In this document: piece by piece, positions 8,345-15,684 of the stretch | How the letters are laid out: each line of letters begins with the position of its first letter | Position numbering within the stretch: position 1 is the first letter of the stretch | Source: Chloroflexota bacterium | GTDB lineage: Bacteria > Chloroflexota > Anaerolineae > Anaerolineales > Anaerolineaceae | DNA: 41,151 bases | Assembly: GCA_023381565.1 (NCBI GenBank) | Contig: JAMCRR010000082.1 | Coordinates: 1 to 41,151 of the forward strand | Direction of reading: 5' to 3' | The notes under the pieces: generated by a model | Database searches by the model: none | Told to the model about the DNA's origin: nothing | The model's input: only the letters and a program-made list of their open reading frames with translations | Translations under genes and position numbers: made by a program

Positions 8345-8406
8345 CTCTGGGTTTTATATGCCCTCCGTGGTAATCTTATCACTCTGTGCCTTTGCGTCTT
8401 TGCGTT
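8345..8406. repeat. CACAGAG-type repeat, single reverse arm
   Basis: CTCCGTGGTAATC...CACTCTGTGCCTTTGCG is a reverse-oriented arm of the intergenic repeat family, lying between the regulator promoter and the DinB-like gene. Confidence 0.5.
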
Positions 8407-8432
8407 AAAAAATCATTCTTGGAGTGACCCCC

Positions 8433-8939
8433 ATGACCCACCCCCTGGTCAACCAGTTACGTTTCACGCGCAGCGAATGGCTGCGCGGGCTCGAAGGCGT
8501 CTCTGAAGACGACGCCACCCGCCATTTCGGCCCCATGAACTGCATCAGCTGGACCGTCGGGCACCTGGCCTGGCAGGAACACAGCTATTGGGTGAAGCAT
8601 GCCCAGAACAAAGTCTTGTTCCCCGAACTGGACAGGGTGTATGCCTATCGCGCTCCCATGAGCACCCCCTCGCTTGCCGAATCGCTGGACCTCTGGCGCA
8701 AGGCCACGCGTGCCGCCGACCCCTACCTGGACGGCCTGACCACCGAAGCCCTGCAGAGCGACCTGCTGCGCAAGGGCAAATCCGTGGGCCAGAGCGTGGG
8801 CTCGGCCATGCTGCGCATGATCTATCACTACTGGTACCACATCGGCGAGATCCAGGCCATCCGGCAGATGCTCGGGCAAACGGACCTCCCCGAATACGTG
8901 GGCGATATCGAGGTCCTGGCGCCTTACCGCCCGGAGTAA
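8433..8939 (+). CDS. DinB-fold (DinB/YfiT-like) protein
   Basis: This 168-aa four-helix protein belongs to the DinB superfamily of metal-dependent, thiol-transferase-like enzymes. The putative metal ligands are H44 (SWTVGHLAWQEH) and the pair H132 and H136 in YHYWYHIGEI, which is the usual three-His arrangement. The substrate is unknown. The start ATG at 8433 has GGAG at 8421-8424; a GTG nine bases earlier would place the start on that Shine-Dalgarno and is less likely. Short repeat arms lie on both sides, so the gene appears to be transcribed alone. Confidence 0.85.
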   Translation: MTHPLVNQLRFTRSEWLRGLEGVSEDDATRHFGPMNCISWTVGHLAWQEHSYWVKHAQNKVLFPELDRVYAYRAPMSTPSLAESLDLWRKATRAADPYLDGLTTEALQSDLLRKGKSVGQSVGSAMLRMIYHYWYHIGEIQAIRQMLGQTDLPEYVGDIEVLAPYRPE

Positions 8940-8941
8940 AA

Positions 8942-9020
8942 AGCCTACCGCTGAGAGCGCAGAGAACACAGAGATATTTATTAAAAAACCCGGCGATCTC
9001 TGTCCCCTCTGTGGTTATAG
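8942..9020. repeat. CACAGAG-type palindromic repeat
   Basis: A left arm CGCAGAGAACACAGAGAT (about 8953) and a right arm ATCTCTGTCCCCTCTGTGG (8996-9014) form a long imperfect inverted repeat between convergent genes, and it may also act as a bidirectional terminator. Confidence 0.65.
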
Positions 9021-9027
9021 CTCTTCC

Positions 9028-9795
9028 CTACCCCGTCACCATCGTCCAGGGGACAGCCATAATGCGCTCGCCCAGCCAGCGAATTTCTATCCCTTCGTGC
9101 AGCAATAACCCGCCAACCGGCTGCGGGTGGTCTGCCAGAAAAGCGTTCAAACCCTGCGCATCCCTGTAACCCGGCTGGCTGGTTTGCTTCACCTCGATTG
9201 CCAGCACCTTGCGTCCATATTCCAGCACAAAACCGACCTCCTGCCCGGCCTGTGTCCGCCAGGTGTACAGCCTCGCCGGGGATACCATCAAATGCGCCAG
9301 GACATGCAAGTGATGATAAATAAACGTTTCAAAGAAATTGCCCGGCTCGCGCGCCTTGCGCAGCTCTTCTTCCTGGAAATATCCGGCCAGAAAAACCGCC
9401 CGACCGGTGTCATTCCAATATACGTTCGGAGATTTCAGTAATCGAGTGGCCCTATTTACGGGATAGGGTGGAACCCGCGCGAAAAGGTGGGTCGTTTCGA
9501 GCAGGTTGAGACGGCGGTGGGCGGTTGGCTGCGACAACCTTGTATCGCGCGCCAGCTCGGATTGGTTGAGCATTCGAGCCGAACGAAGCGCCAGCAGCTC
9601 CATCAGGCGCCGGAAATCAACCAGGGCATCTATCTGACCCGGGTGGCGCAGATCTCGCTCCAGGTAGGTGGCGACATACCCCTCCCACCAGCGCTCCCAG
9701 GGTGGCGCAGCCGCCAGGCGGAGCAGAGCAGGCATCAAACCGCGCTGGATGATGGGCAGCACATCAAAATCATCCATGGAATAGAAGTCATTCAC
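9028..9795 (-). pseudogene. DUF4143-type ATPase, C-terminal part only
   Basis: The 255-aa product matches the C-terminal two thirds of the AAA/DUF4143 ATPase family: WWEGYVATYLERDLRHPGQI, the winged-helix segment LNQSELARDTRLSQPTAHRR, the YWNDTGRAVFLAGY region, and the nuclease-like GQEVGFVLEYGRKVLAIEVK strand. Full-length proteins are about 400 aa and begin with an ATPase domain carrying a Walker A motif, which is absent here. Upstream, in-frame stops occur within a few codons of the GTG at 9795 and the DNA is a CACAGAG-type repeat, so the 5' part seems to have been lost or replaced. The remainder is open and could still be translated. Function after truncation is doubtful. Confidence 0.7.
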
Positions 9796-9849
9796 ATAGT
9801 GAATAATTTATCAAAGGAACGCGTATTTCAAGAATGATTTCCCATCTTT

Positions 9850-9892
9850 GTATAAAACCTCTGCGTTTTTTGCGTCCTCTGTGGTGAATTTA
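9850..9892. repeat. CACAGAG-type repeat arm at the break point of the DUF4143 gene
   Basis: CCTCTGCGTTTTTTGCGTCC followed by TCTGTGGTG is a reverse-type arm. It lies where the missing N-terminal half of the DUF4143 gene would be expected and next to the stop of the following minus-strand gene. Confidence 0.6.
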
Positions 9893-10588
9893 GATTCCCT
9901 CACCGGCGGGTGTACGAATTTTAATCGCCAACCAGGCATATACGAACAGATACAGCAGCCCACCCAGGTAGCTGCTCGCCAGCAACAGGGGAAAAGGAAA
10001 TTGAGTGTAATTGGCGTTAAAGCTGGCCACATACATCACCTGGCTGCCGATTGATTGGGGGATGAGGGTAAGCTGGCCGATGGTCAGCGCCACCGACCCA
10101 AAGCTGCCCGCGGCGGTTAGCACGAACCCCAGTCCTAACAGCCAGCATTGCGCAGGTTGGCTCATGCCGAATATCAGTAAGGCAGGCACTGCGTAAGCCA
10201 GCAAGCCCGCGGCAGCTTTGATCCACTGGCCGGTCAGCGCAGTTTGCAACGACCCGTTCCATGAGCTGATCAGGGAGAGGGGTAGAAAGCCGAATAAATT
10301 TGCAGCCCCCCAGAGGAGATACAGCGCTCCAGCCAGGACTACCAGCCGCTGGTGCAGGCCACTGAAGAGCTTTCGCCCTCTCACGATCAGCACGATGGCC
10401 GCGATTTCCAGGGCAATCGCCAGGGGATCCAGACACGAGACGAGCACCGTTGGAATTCCAAGCGGCTGGTTAGTCAGAGCTTCGCTGTTGAGCTTTCCAC
10501 CCAGCGCAATTAGTGACCCGCTGGCGATGATTGTGCCAAATACCAGCGAAATCACCATAGCGATCAATGCGTAAGAGATCTTTTTCAT
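9890..10588 (-). CDS. Hypothetical membrane protein, six to seven helices
   Basis: I do not recognise the family with certainty. The 232-aa product has hydrophobic stretches at about 8-30, 48-70, 80-105, 120-145, 150-175 and 195-225, so it should span the cytoplasmic membrane six or seven times. A basic start (MKKISYALIAM) suits an inner-membrane protein. The overall layout resembles DUF4386-like proteins of Gram-positive and Chloroflexota genomes, but this is only an impression. A GGAGGG lies just before the ATG. The stop codon is close to a CACAGAG repeat arm. Confidence 0.65.
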   Translation of the reverse strand: MKKISYALIAMVISLVFGTIIASGSLIALGGKLNSEALTNQPLGIPTVLVSCLDPLAIALEIAAIVLIVRGRKLFSGLHQRLVVLAGALYLLWGAANLFGFLPLSLISSWNGSLQTALTGQWIKAAAGLLAYAVPALLIFGMSQPAQCWLLGLGFVLTAAGSFGSVALTIGQLTLIPQSIGSQVMYVASFNANYTQFPFPLLLASSYLGGLLYLFVYAWLAIKIRTPAGEGI

Positions 10589-10704
10589 TTTCCCTCCAAA
10601 AAATGGCGTGTTTAATCTACCTGCCAGCAGGACATTGACAGGGATCCCGTGTTCTATGCGATTGCCGGCCGGGTCAGCCGGGATTCACCGGCGAAAATAC
10701 CGGC

Positions 10705-11088
10705 TTACATTTTTCGCAGTCGATAATCGGTCAGGATATAGGCAAGCAAGCCCAGAACCAGCAGCGCCTCCAGCAGGTTAACCGGCACGCTGCTGTGGGC
10801 AATCCCCCCGTAGTAGATCGTCAGAGCGCCCAGGCCCAGGATTAAGGTGACGAAGCCAGATAGCCCGGCCCGCCGGTTGATCTCCTGGCCTAGCTCATCG
10901 CGCCGCATGGGAGCCGCGCCCCCTTTGGGATCCACCACGTAGCGCCCGCTGCGCCCCACGACGACGAACCCCGCGAAGATAGCCAGCCCGATCAATGCCG
11001 CGCCCCACCAGATCAGGCCGAAGGCGGCCATCAGCGCCGCCAGAATAATCGCAAACAAAGCGCGACTCAGGTAATATTTTGTCATCAT
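10705..11088 (-). CDS. Small membrane protein paired with an XRE regulator
   Basis: This 127-aa protein has four predicted helices (about 9-27, 29-47, 77-95 and 101-120). A polar loop (SGRYVVDPKGGAAPMRRDELGQEINRRAG) between the second and third helix probably faces the cytoplasm. It resembles the DUF2178-type membrane proteins often encoded next to small XRE regulators. It starts six bases after the stop of the XRE gene, so the two are one operon. A second ATG follows the first immediately; the choice makes no difference to function. Confidence 0.7.
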   Translation of the reverse strand: MMTKYYLSRALFAIILAALMAAFGLIWWGAALIGLAIFAGFVVVGRSGRYVVDPKGGAAPMRRDELGQEINRRAGLSGFVTLILGLGALTIYYGGIAHSSVPVNLLEALLVLGLLAYILTDYRLRKM

Positions 11089-11094
11089 TGCATC

Positions 11095-11298
11095 TCACTC
11101 GTTATCAAGCCAGAATAATTCTTCCAGCCGCAGTTGTAATGAACGTGCCAGCACCAGGGCCAGCTTGACCGAAGGCACAAATTTTTCTTTTTCGATGGCG
11201 ATGATCGTCTGGCGCGTCACCCCTGCTTCCGCCGCCAGGGCCTCCTGGGTCATTGACCGTTCTGTTCGCGCCTCTTTCAACCGGTTGTGGAGATTCAT
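11095..11298 (-). CDS. Small XRE-family transcriptional regulator
   Basis: The 67-aa product is a bare Cro/CI-type helix-turn-helix: NRLKEARTERSMTQEALAAE, then GVTRQTIIAIEKEKFVPSV and KLALVLARSLQLRLEELF. It matches the compact regulators found before DUF2178-type membrane proteins. Two near-identical 20-bp sites in its promoter make autoregulation likely. No effector domain is present, so the signal may come from the neighbouring membrane protein (inference). Confidence 0.9.
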   Translation of the reverse strand: MNLHNRLKEARTERSMTQEALAAEAGVTRQTIIAIEKEKFVPSVKLALVLARSLQLRLEELFWLDNE

Positions 11299-11309
11299 GC
11301 TTCAACCTG

Positions 11310-11374
11310 ATGTAAAGTATGGCTTACATTGTTATTTTAGCACGAAATTTAAAAATGTCAAGTATGCATTACAT
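11310..11374 (-). promoter_or_regulatory. Promoter with two 20-bp operator-like repeats for the XRE operon
   Basis: On the minus strand a perfect TTGACA (plus 11356-11361) and TAAAAT (plus 11334-11339) are 16 bp apart. Two 20-bp sites at 11310-11329 and 11355-11374 agree at 17 of 20 positions and are 45 bp apart. The first site has exact ATGTAA/TTACAT ends; the second has ATGTCA/TTACAT. The second site covers the -35 box and the first lies just downstream of the transcription start, an arrangement suited to repression by the XRE protein. Confidence 0.75.
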
Positions 11375-11464
11375 TTACATCCCGGCGTCGCCAGGCAGAT
11401 CTGATAGATTTTGGAATGTAAGAGGGTATATACTCACCGCAACTTGACCCCCAGGGACTCCTCG

Positions 11465-12886
11465 ATGTTTGTAAAGATGATCTTACCTGCGCTCACTGAA
11501 GCCAATAGCCCCTTCTTTCGCCCCATTAAGTATTCGCTTTTCCCTCCCCTTGGCCTGGCCACATTGGCCGCCTACCTCCGTCCGGAAGATCGGGTCGAGA
11601 TCCAGGATGAGCATGTACAAAAGCTCAACCTGGAGGATGAGCCAGATGTAGTCGTCATCGAGGTCTACATCACCTCGGCTGGTAGAAGTTATGAAATCGC
11701 AGACCATTACCGGCGCAAGGGGGTTTACGTTTGTCTGGGGGGCTTGCACGTCACCTCGCTCCCTTTAGAAGCCCGCCAGCACGCCGACTCGATCTTTATT
11801 GGTCCAGGAGAAGACACCTGGCCGGCCTTCCTGGCGGATTTTTATGCCGGAAATCCCCTCCCGGTGTACCGGTCCAAGACGCGCACTCTGCGAGATGCAC
11901 CCCTCCCGCGCCGGGACTTGATCCATCGAAATCTTTACCTGGTCCCGAATTCCATTGTGGTCTCCCGTGGGTGCCCCCACCATTGTGATTTCTGCTATAA
12001 AGATGCCTTCTTCGCTGGGGGCCGGGCCTTCTATACCCGCACCGTCGACCATGCCCTGGACGAGATCGAAAGCCTTCGTGGCCGGCATCTTTTCTTTCTG
12101 GATGACCACTTGTTTGGCGCCCCACATTTCGCCACAGCCCTATTTGATGGCATGCGCGGCATGGGACGGGTTTGGCAAGCTGCCGGAACAGTCGCCTCCA
12201 TCCTCCAGCCGGGGTTGATTGAGAAAGCCGCCGCCAGCGGTCTGCGCAGCCTTTTCGTGGGCTTTGAGACCCTCAATCCAGGCAATCTTTCCGTTCAGCA
12301 TAAGACACATAACTTGAACCATGACTATACGAAGGCCATCCAACGTCTGCACGATTCGGGAGTGATGGTCAATGCCAGTTTTGTCTTCGGAATGGATGAG
12401 GATGATGGCGGGGTCTTCGACCGGACAGTGGAATGGGCCATCCTGCAGGGGATCGAGACGGCTACCTTCCACATCCTCACACCTTACCCCGGTACGGCGT
12501 TGTATGCACGCATGCAGGCCCAGAACCGTATCCTCACCCCGGATTGGAACCTGTACGATACCCGGCATGCTGTCTTCCAGCCGGCGCGCATGAGCACCGC
12601 AGAGCTCGAGGCGGGCTACTGGCGCGCGTATCAGGAATTCTACCGTTGGGGTTCAATCTTGCACGCTGCAGGGGCACACAATACGCTAATTGACCGCGCC
12701 AGACATCTTGTATACTCCGTCGGCTGGAAGAAATTCGAGCCGGCCTGGAATTTGGTGATCCGCGCACAGCGTCTGGCTGATTTCAGGGGTATCTTAGAGA
12801 CAATTCTTTCAGGGGGAGATCGGCAGCCGGTTGACCGAGACCAGGGTCAGGCCCAGATCGCGCACTTTGGTCAGCAGGCCAAATAA
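11465..12886 (+). CDS. B12-binding-domain radical SAM protein
   Basis: This 473-aa enzyme has an N-terminal cobalamin-binding-like Rossmann domain (about 1-140; FPPLGLATLAAYLRPEDRVE and VYVCLGGLHVTSLP). The radical SAM core carries the 4Fe-4S motif C170-x3-C174-x2-C177 (RGCPHHCDFC). Further core motifs are FFLDDHLF, GLRSLFVGFETL and FHILTPYPGT, followed by a C-terminal helical extension. The DxHxxG B12 ligand motif is not obvious, so cobalamin may not be bound through histidine. The fold and length fit the B12-binding radical SAM branch used in lipid and pigment biosynthesis, but the substrate is unknown. The start ATG 11465 was chosen because the B12-type domain begins there. The 3' end overlaps a minus-strand gene by 78 bp. 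Confidence 0.85.
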   Translation: MFVKMILPALTEANSPFFRPIKYSLFPPLGLATLAAYLRPEDRVEIQDEHVQKLNLEDEPDVVVIEVYITSAGRSYEIADHYRRKGVYVCLGGLHVTSLPLEARQHADSIFIGPGEDTWPAFLADFYAGNPLPVYRSKTRTLRDAPLPRRDLIHRNLYLVPNSIVVSRGCPHHCDFCYKDAFFAGGRAFYTRTVDHALDEIESLRGRHLFFLDDHLFGAPHFATALFDGMRGMGRVWQAAGTVASILQPGLIEKAAASGLRSLFVGFETLNPGNLSVQHKTHNLNHDYTKAIQRLHDSGVMVNASFVFGMDEDDGGVFDRTVEWAILQGIETATFHILTPYPGTALYARMQAQNRILTPDWNLYDTRHAVFQPARMSTAELEAGYWRAYQEFYRWGSILHAAGAHNTLIDRARHLVYSVGWKKFEPAWNLVIRAQRLADFRGILETILSGGDRQPVDRDQGQAQIAHFGQQAK

Positions 12887-13027
12887 CACCGCCTGGTCGC
12901 GCACCCGCCCGGCGATCACCGTGATCCCATCCCCCTCCTGAGAAATAACCAGGCCCTCGAACCACTCCGACCAGTCCGGGTCCAGGTGCCCTTCCACGCG
13001 CAGCTGGTAAAAGGCCGGTTTGGCCAC
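12809..13027 (-). CDS. Small conserved hypothetical protein
   Basis: The 72-aa product reads as a compact folded protein with an amphipathic pattern: MAKPAFYQLRVEGHLDPDWS, WFEGLVISQEGDG, TVIAGRVRDQAVLFGLLTKV and DLGLTLVSVNRL. Similar short proteins with the same opening and closing motifs are common in Chloroflexota as far as I recall; no function is known. The start is GTG because an in-frame stop lies a few codons upstream. Its 3' end overlaps the 3' end of the radical SAM gene on the other strand by 78 bp. Confidence 0.7.
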   Translation of the reverse strand: MAKPAFYQLRVEGHLDPDWSEWFEGLVISQEGDGITVIAGRVRDQAVLFGLLTKVRDLGLTLVSVNRLPISP

Positions 13028-13088
13028 GCCGCCAGGGTGCGCCTACATCTCAAGCCTGTGCCTCAAGCTTGCTCCGGTCGGTTAATAC

Positions 13089-13310
13089 TCAGGTTTGTTG
13101 GAGCGGCGCCTGGCGGTGGTCGATTTGGGCAGCCAGCCCTTCCGCCATACCGATGGCGGCTAGCCCAACCAGCAGGTGCAGCACCTGGATCACGTATTCC
13201 ATCGGCCCGACCAGCAACCCGGTTTGAGCCAGTCCCAGGAGCGGTACGATCAGCCCCCAGACGCCTGCCACGGCTACGAAACCTGGGGCGACCCCCCCCA
13301 GAGCGCCCAT
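13089..13310 (-). pseudogene. Possible remnant of a small membrane protein gene
   Basis: A 73-codon frame encodes two hydrophobic helices: GVAPGFVAVAGVWGLIVPLL and PMEYVIQVLHLLVGLAAIGM, ending in a charged tail. It looks like the C-terminal part of a four-helix membrane protein. Just upstream a different frame gives a plausible continuation (TRLLVNAGLHG), and a run of seven G (C on the plus strand, about 13293-13299) lies between the two frames. A frameshift, real or a sequencing error, would explain this. No good start codon or ribosome site is visible. Apart from this remnant, the gap 13028-13370 holds nothing I can support. Confidence 0.4.
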
Positions 13311-13370
13311 GTAGACCAGCGTTTACCAGCAGCCGGGTCTGGCGTACTCACCGGTTTATCAAGCTTACAC

Positions 13371-14294
13371 TCACAGGTCTGAAACGGTGAGCCGCTCTTT
13401 TACGATCAAGCGGATCTGGTTCTGGAAGGGATCCCGGATCAGCGCATCGCCTCCATCCCGCTCGACCTCCACTTCGGAGGCAGCCAGCCGCTGCGCCAGG
13501 CGGTCCAGCTCGGCTGGATCGGGCAGGGCCAGGCTGAACTCCGCCAACCCGGTGGAGAGCAGCTCCGGCGGCTTGCCCCCGCGGCTTTCCCAGGTATTCA
13601 TGCCCAGGTGGTGGTGATAGCCTCCTGCCGATAAGAACAGCGCGCCCGGCCAGCGTGCCGTCACGTCGAAGCCCAACAGATCGTGATAGAACTTTTCAGC
13701 CAGTTCTATGTTGGCTATGCGCAAATGGATGTGCCCAAGTTGTGTCCCCACTGCTGCCTCCGGGCCAGATTGGGCTGCCTCCCCCTCTTTCAACTCCCCA
13801 AAAAAGCCCACCAGGTCGATCGGCTCGCTTGCCATGCGCACCCGCTGGCCTTCCCAGACCCACGCCTCGCGCGGCCGGTCCCAGTACAGCTCCAACCCGT
13901 TGCCCTCCGGATCGGAGAGGTAAAACGCTTCGCTCACCAGGTGATCGGCGTAGCCGTAGGGAACGCGCAGGGTTTCGATCTGCGCCATCTTCACCGCCAG
14001 GGCGTGGCGGTCGGGAAACAGGATGGCGGCATGGTACAGCCCGGTGGCGTTCGGCGGCGGACGGTGCGCCTCAGGAGTCTCCTGCAGTACGATGATCGGC
14101 CGCCTGCCCGCCCCCAACACTACCTGGCCGGCCACCTCCTCCTTATGTAGCGGCTGCAACCCGATCACCTGCGTGTAAAACTCCAGCTGCTGCTCCAGGC
14201 GGGCGGTCTTCAGCGTCACCGCGCCGACTTCGGTAGCCGGGGGCAGCGCGGCTGCGGGTTTCACAGATTGGTTGAGTTCATGAGATGCCTGCAT
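13371..14294 (-). CDS. Double-VOC catechol 2,3-dioxygenase-like protein (CatE type)
   Basis: This 307-aa protein has two VOC domains, about 22-145 and 175-305. The second domain retains LGHIHLRIANIELAEKFY and the histidine-rich GGYHHHLGMNTWESR segment, and DPFQNQIRL near the end. This is the layout of Bacillus CatE (YfiE), an iron-dependent ring-cleaving dioxygenase, and the usual His of the first domain is replaced (VGAVTLKT). The start at 14294 was chosen because it lies just after the stop of the upstream gene; the frame also has an ATG at 14321. It is the last gene of a three-gene minus-strand unit divergent from an HxlR regulator, a context like CatR-CatDE, which responds to quinones and catechols. 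Substrate is inferred. Confidence 0.82.
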   Translation of the reverse strand: MQASHELNQSVKPAAALPPATEVGAVTLKTARLEQQLEFYTQVIGLQPLHKEEVAGQVVLGAGRRPIIVLQETPEAHRPPPNATGLYHAAILFPDRHALAVKMAQIETLRVPYGYADHLVSEAFYLSDPEGNGLELYWDRPREAWVWEGQRVRMASEPIDLVGFFGELKEGEAAQSGPEAAVGTQLGHIHLRIANIELAEKFYHDLLGFDVTARWPGALFLSAGGYHHHLGMNTWESRGGKPPELLSTGLAEFSLALPDPAELDRLAQRLAASEVEVERDGGDALIRDPFQNQIRLIVKERLTVSDL

Positions 14295-14298
14295 GGGA

Positions 14299-14943
14299 TC
14301 AATCGACGAGCTTGAAGGCATTCATCCAGGGTTTGGTCGATCTCGGCTGCAGCGTAATGAGCAGCAGACCCAGGGCTTCGAGCTGGCGCGCCCGGCTCAA
14401 AGGACCCGTATCGATGGGCCGCTGCCCCCCGGCGGTGATAAGCTCTGCCAGGGTTGTTTTGGCTCTTTCGTCATCTCCGGCCATGAGCACATCGAGAGAC
14501 TGGCTCCCTACCTGTCCCTGGGTAAGCAAGCCGGCGAATGTGGTGTTGAAGGCTTTGACCACACGGGCATCTTTGGGCGCCACCCGGGCGATTTCTTCGG
14601 CAGCCGAGCTGCCGGGCGGTGTTGCCAGATCGTCAAAACTCTGGTTCAACGGGTTGCTGATGTCGACCAGCACTTTGCCGCCGAGCTGGCTGCCGTAGGT
14701 TTTGATCACCTCCAATACCCCCGGATACCAGAGAGCGCTGATCACCACCGGGTCAGCAAGCGGGCTGCCCAGGACAGAGATGTGTACCCGTGCCCCTTTC
14801 GCCGCAGCCGGCGCCAGCGCTTGAACCAGCGAGGACCTGTCTTCTGGGTCGCGGCTCAACAGGGTTACGTCGTTCCCGCCGGCGAGCATGCGGGTGGCAA
14901 TGGCGCGGGCCATATTGCCCGTGCCGAGAATGGTAACGTTCAT
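14299..14943 (-). CDS. NADP oxidoreductase, coenzyme F420-dependent type
   Basis: This 214-aa Rossmann protein begins MNVTILGTGNMARA (GxGxxA, residues 7-12), with SRDP after the second strand as expected for NADP binding. It then has VLVDISNPLNQSF and ARVVKAFNTTFAGLL, which are motifs of the F420-dependent NADP reductase (NpdG/YqaI-like) family. It may move hydride between F420 and NADP, or act on another substrate; this cannot be told from sequence. The start at 14943 follows AGGAG; the longer upstream frame overlaps the neighbouring gene and has no family similarity. It is the middle gene of a three-gene unit (gaps of 16 and 4 bp). Confidence 0.85.
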   Translation of the reverse strand: MNVTILGTGNMARAIATRMLAGGNDVTLLSRDPEDRSSLVQALAPAAAKGARVHISVLGSPLADPVVISALWYPGVLEVIKTYGSQLGGKVLVDISNPLNQSFDDLATPPGSSAAEEIARVAPKDARVVKAFNTTFAGLLTQGQVGSQSLDVLMAGDDERAKTTLAELITAGGQRPIDTGPLSRARQLEALGLLLITLQPRSTKPWMNAFKLVD

Positions 14944-14959
14944 TTCGTTTTCTCCTAAC

Positions 14960-15595
14960 TTAATAGGCAGCCGTGAAACGCTGCCGGATATATTTAGGTT
15001 GTTCGACTTCATCCATCAGTGCTACGGCAAAATCTTCCATGCTGATGAGGCTCTCCCCATTCGCATCACGCAAAAGCTGCTCCAGAGCAGTGCGGTACTT
15101 CCCCGTGCGCTGCCCCGGCTCGATCATGCCGGCCGGACTGAGCACCGTCCAATCCAGTTCGCTCTTGCGATAAACGTCGAGCGCCCGGCGGTGGGCGCGG
15201 GCCACCGGCTTCCAACTCTCCGGAAATTCGGGGGTGTCCATCAGCTGCACACCGGGGGCGGCTTGCAAACTGCCTGCCCCGCCTACCACGATCAGGCGAC
15301 GCACCCCGGCTTGGGCTGCCCCCTGGAGTAAAGCCTGGGCTGCCTGGACGAGCATCTCCGGGTCGTCCTCCCTGCCCGGGCCAACCGCGCTGATAATCAC
15401 ATCTTGCCCGTCGGCTGCCGAAGCCACGCTTTCGCTGTCCAGCACGTCTCCAGAAACTATGGTTATCTGGCTATGCGAAATTTGCGTGTTCTGTGGGCGC
15501 CGTACAACCGCCCTCACCCGGTGCTCTCGCCGCATAGCCTCTTGTAAGATCCGCTGTCCGATTCTTCCGTTGGCTCCAAACAATACAATATTCAT
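14960..15595 (-). CDS. NAD(P)H-binding NmrA/YwnB-like protein
   Basis: This 211-aa atypical short-chain dehydrogenase begins MNIVLFGANGRIGQRIL (GxxGxxG, 7-13). It continues with RAVVRRPQ, QDVIISAVGPG and RRLIVVGGAGSL, then the family WTVLSPAGMIEPGQRTG segment. Relatives (YwnB, BVR-B-like) bind NADPH and often reduce flavins or quinones or act as redox sensors; no substrate is evident here. It is the first gene of the unit divergent from the HxlR gene. The ATG at 15595 is preceded by AAAGGGGA. Confidence 0.87.
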   Translation of the reverse strand: MNIVLFGANGRIGQRILQEAMRREHRVRAVVRRPQNTQISHSQITIVSGDVLDSESVASAADGQDVIISAVGPGREDDPEMLVQAAQALLQGAAQAGVRRLIVVGGAGSLQAAPGVQLMDTPEFPESWKPVARAHRRALDVYRKSELDWTVLSPAGMIEPGQRTGKYRTALEQLLRDANGESLISMEDFAVALMDEVEQPKYIRQRFTAAY

Positions 15596-15622
15596 CAGAT
15601 AGTCCCCTTTATTCTTTCCATA

Positions 15623-15678
15623 GTTACTATAATATACTAACATTAATTTTGCAAGTAGGCACTTTTTTGTGCTATACT
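15623..15678. promoter_or_regulatory. Divergent promoters sharing one -35 box, with an HxlR-type operator
   Basis: TTGCAA at 15649-15654 is its own reverse complement. On the plus strand it is followed after 18 bp by TATACT (15673-15678). On the minus strand it is followed after 17 bp by TATAGT (plus 15626-15631). A 19-bp near-palindrome GTTACTATAATATACTAAC (15623-15641) with one mismatched pair in the arms covers the minus-strand -10 box. The plus transcript is predicted to start at the HxlR start codon itself. Confidence 0.72.
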
Positions 15679-15684
15679 CTCGTT

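Noticed and set aside
10705-11298. Toxin-antitoxin pair
   Set aside because: The XRE protein and four-helix membrane protein fit the common regulator/DUF2178-type pairing; nothing in the membrane protein resembles a known toxin.
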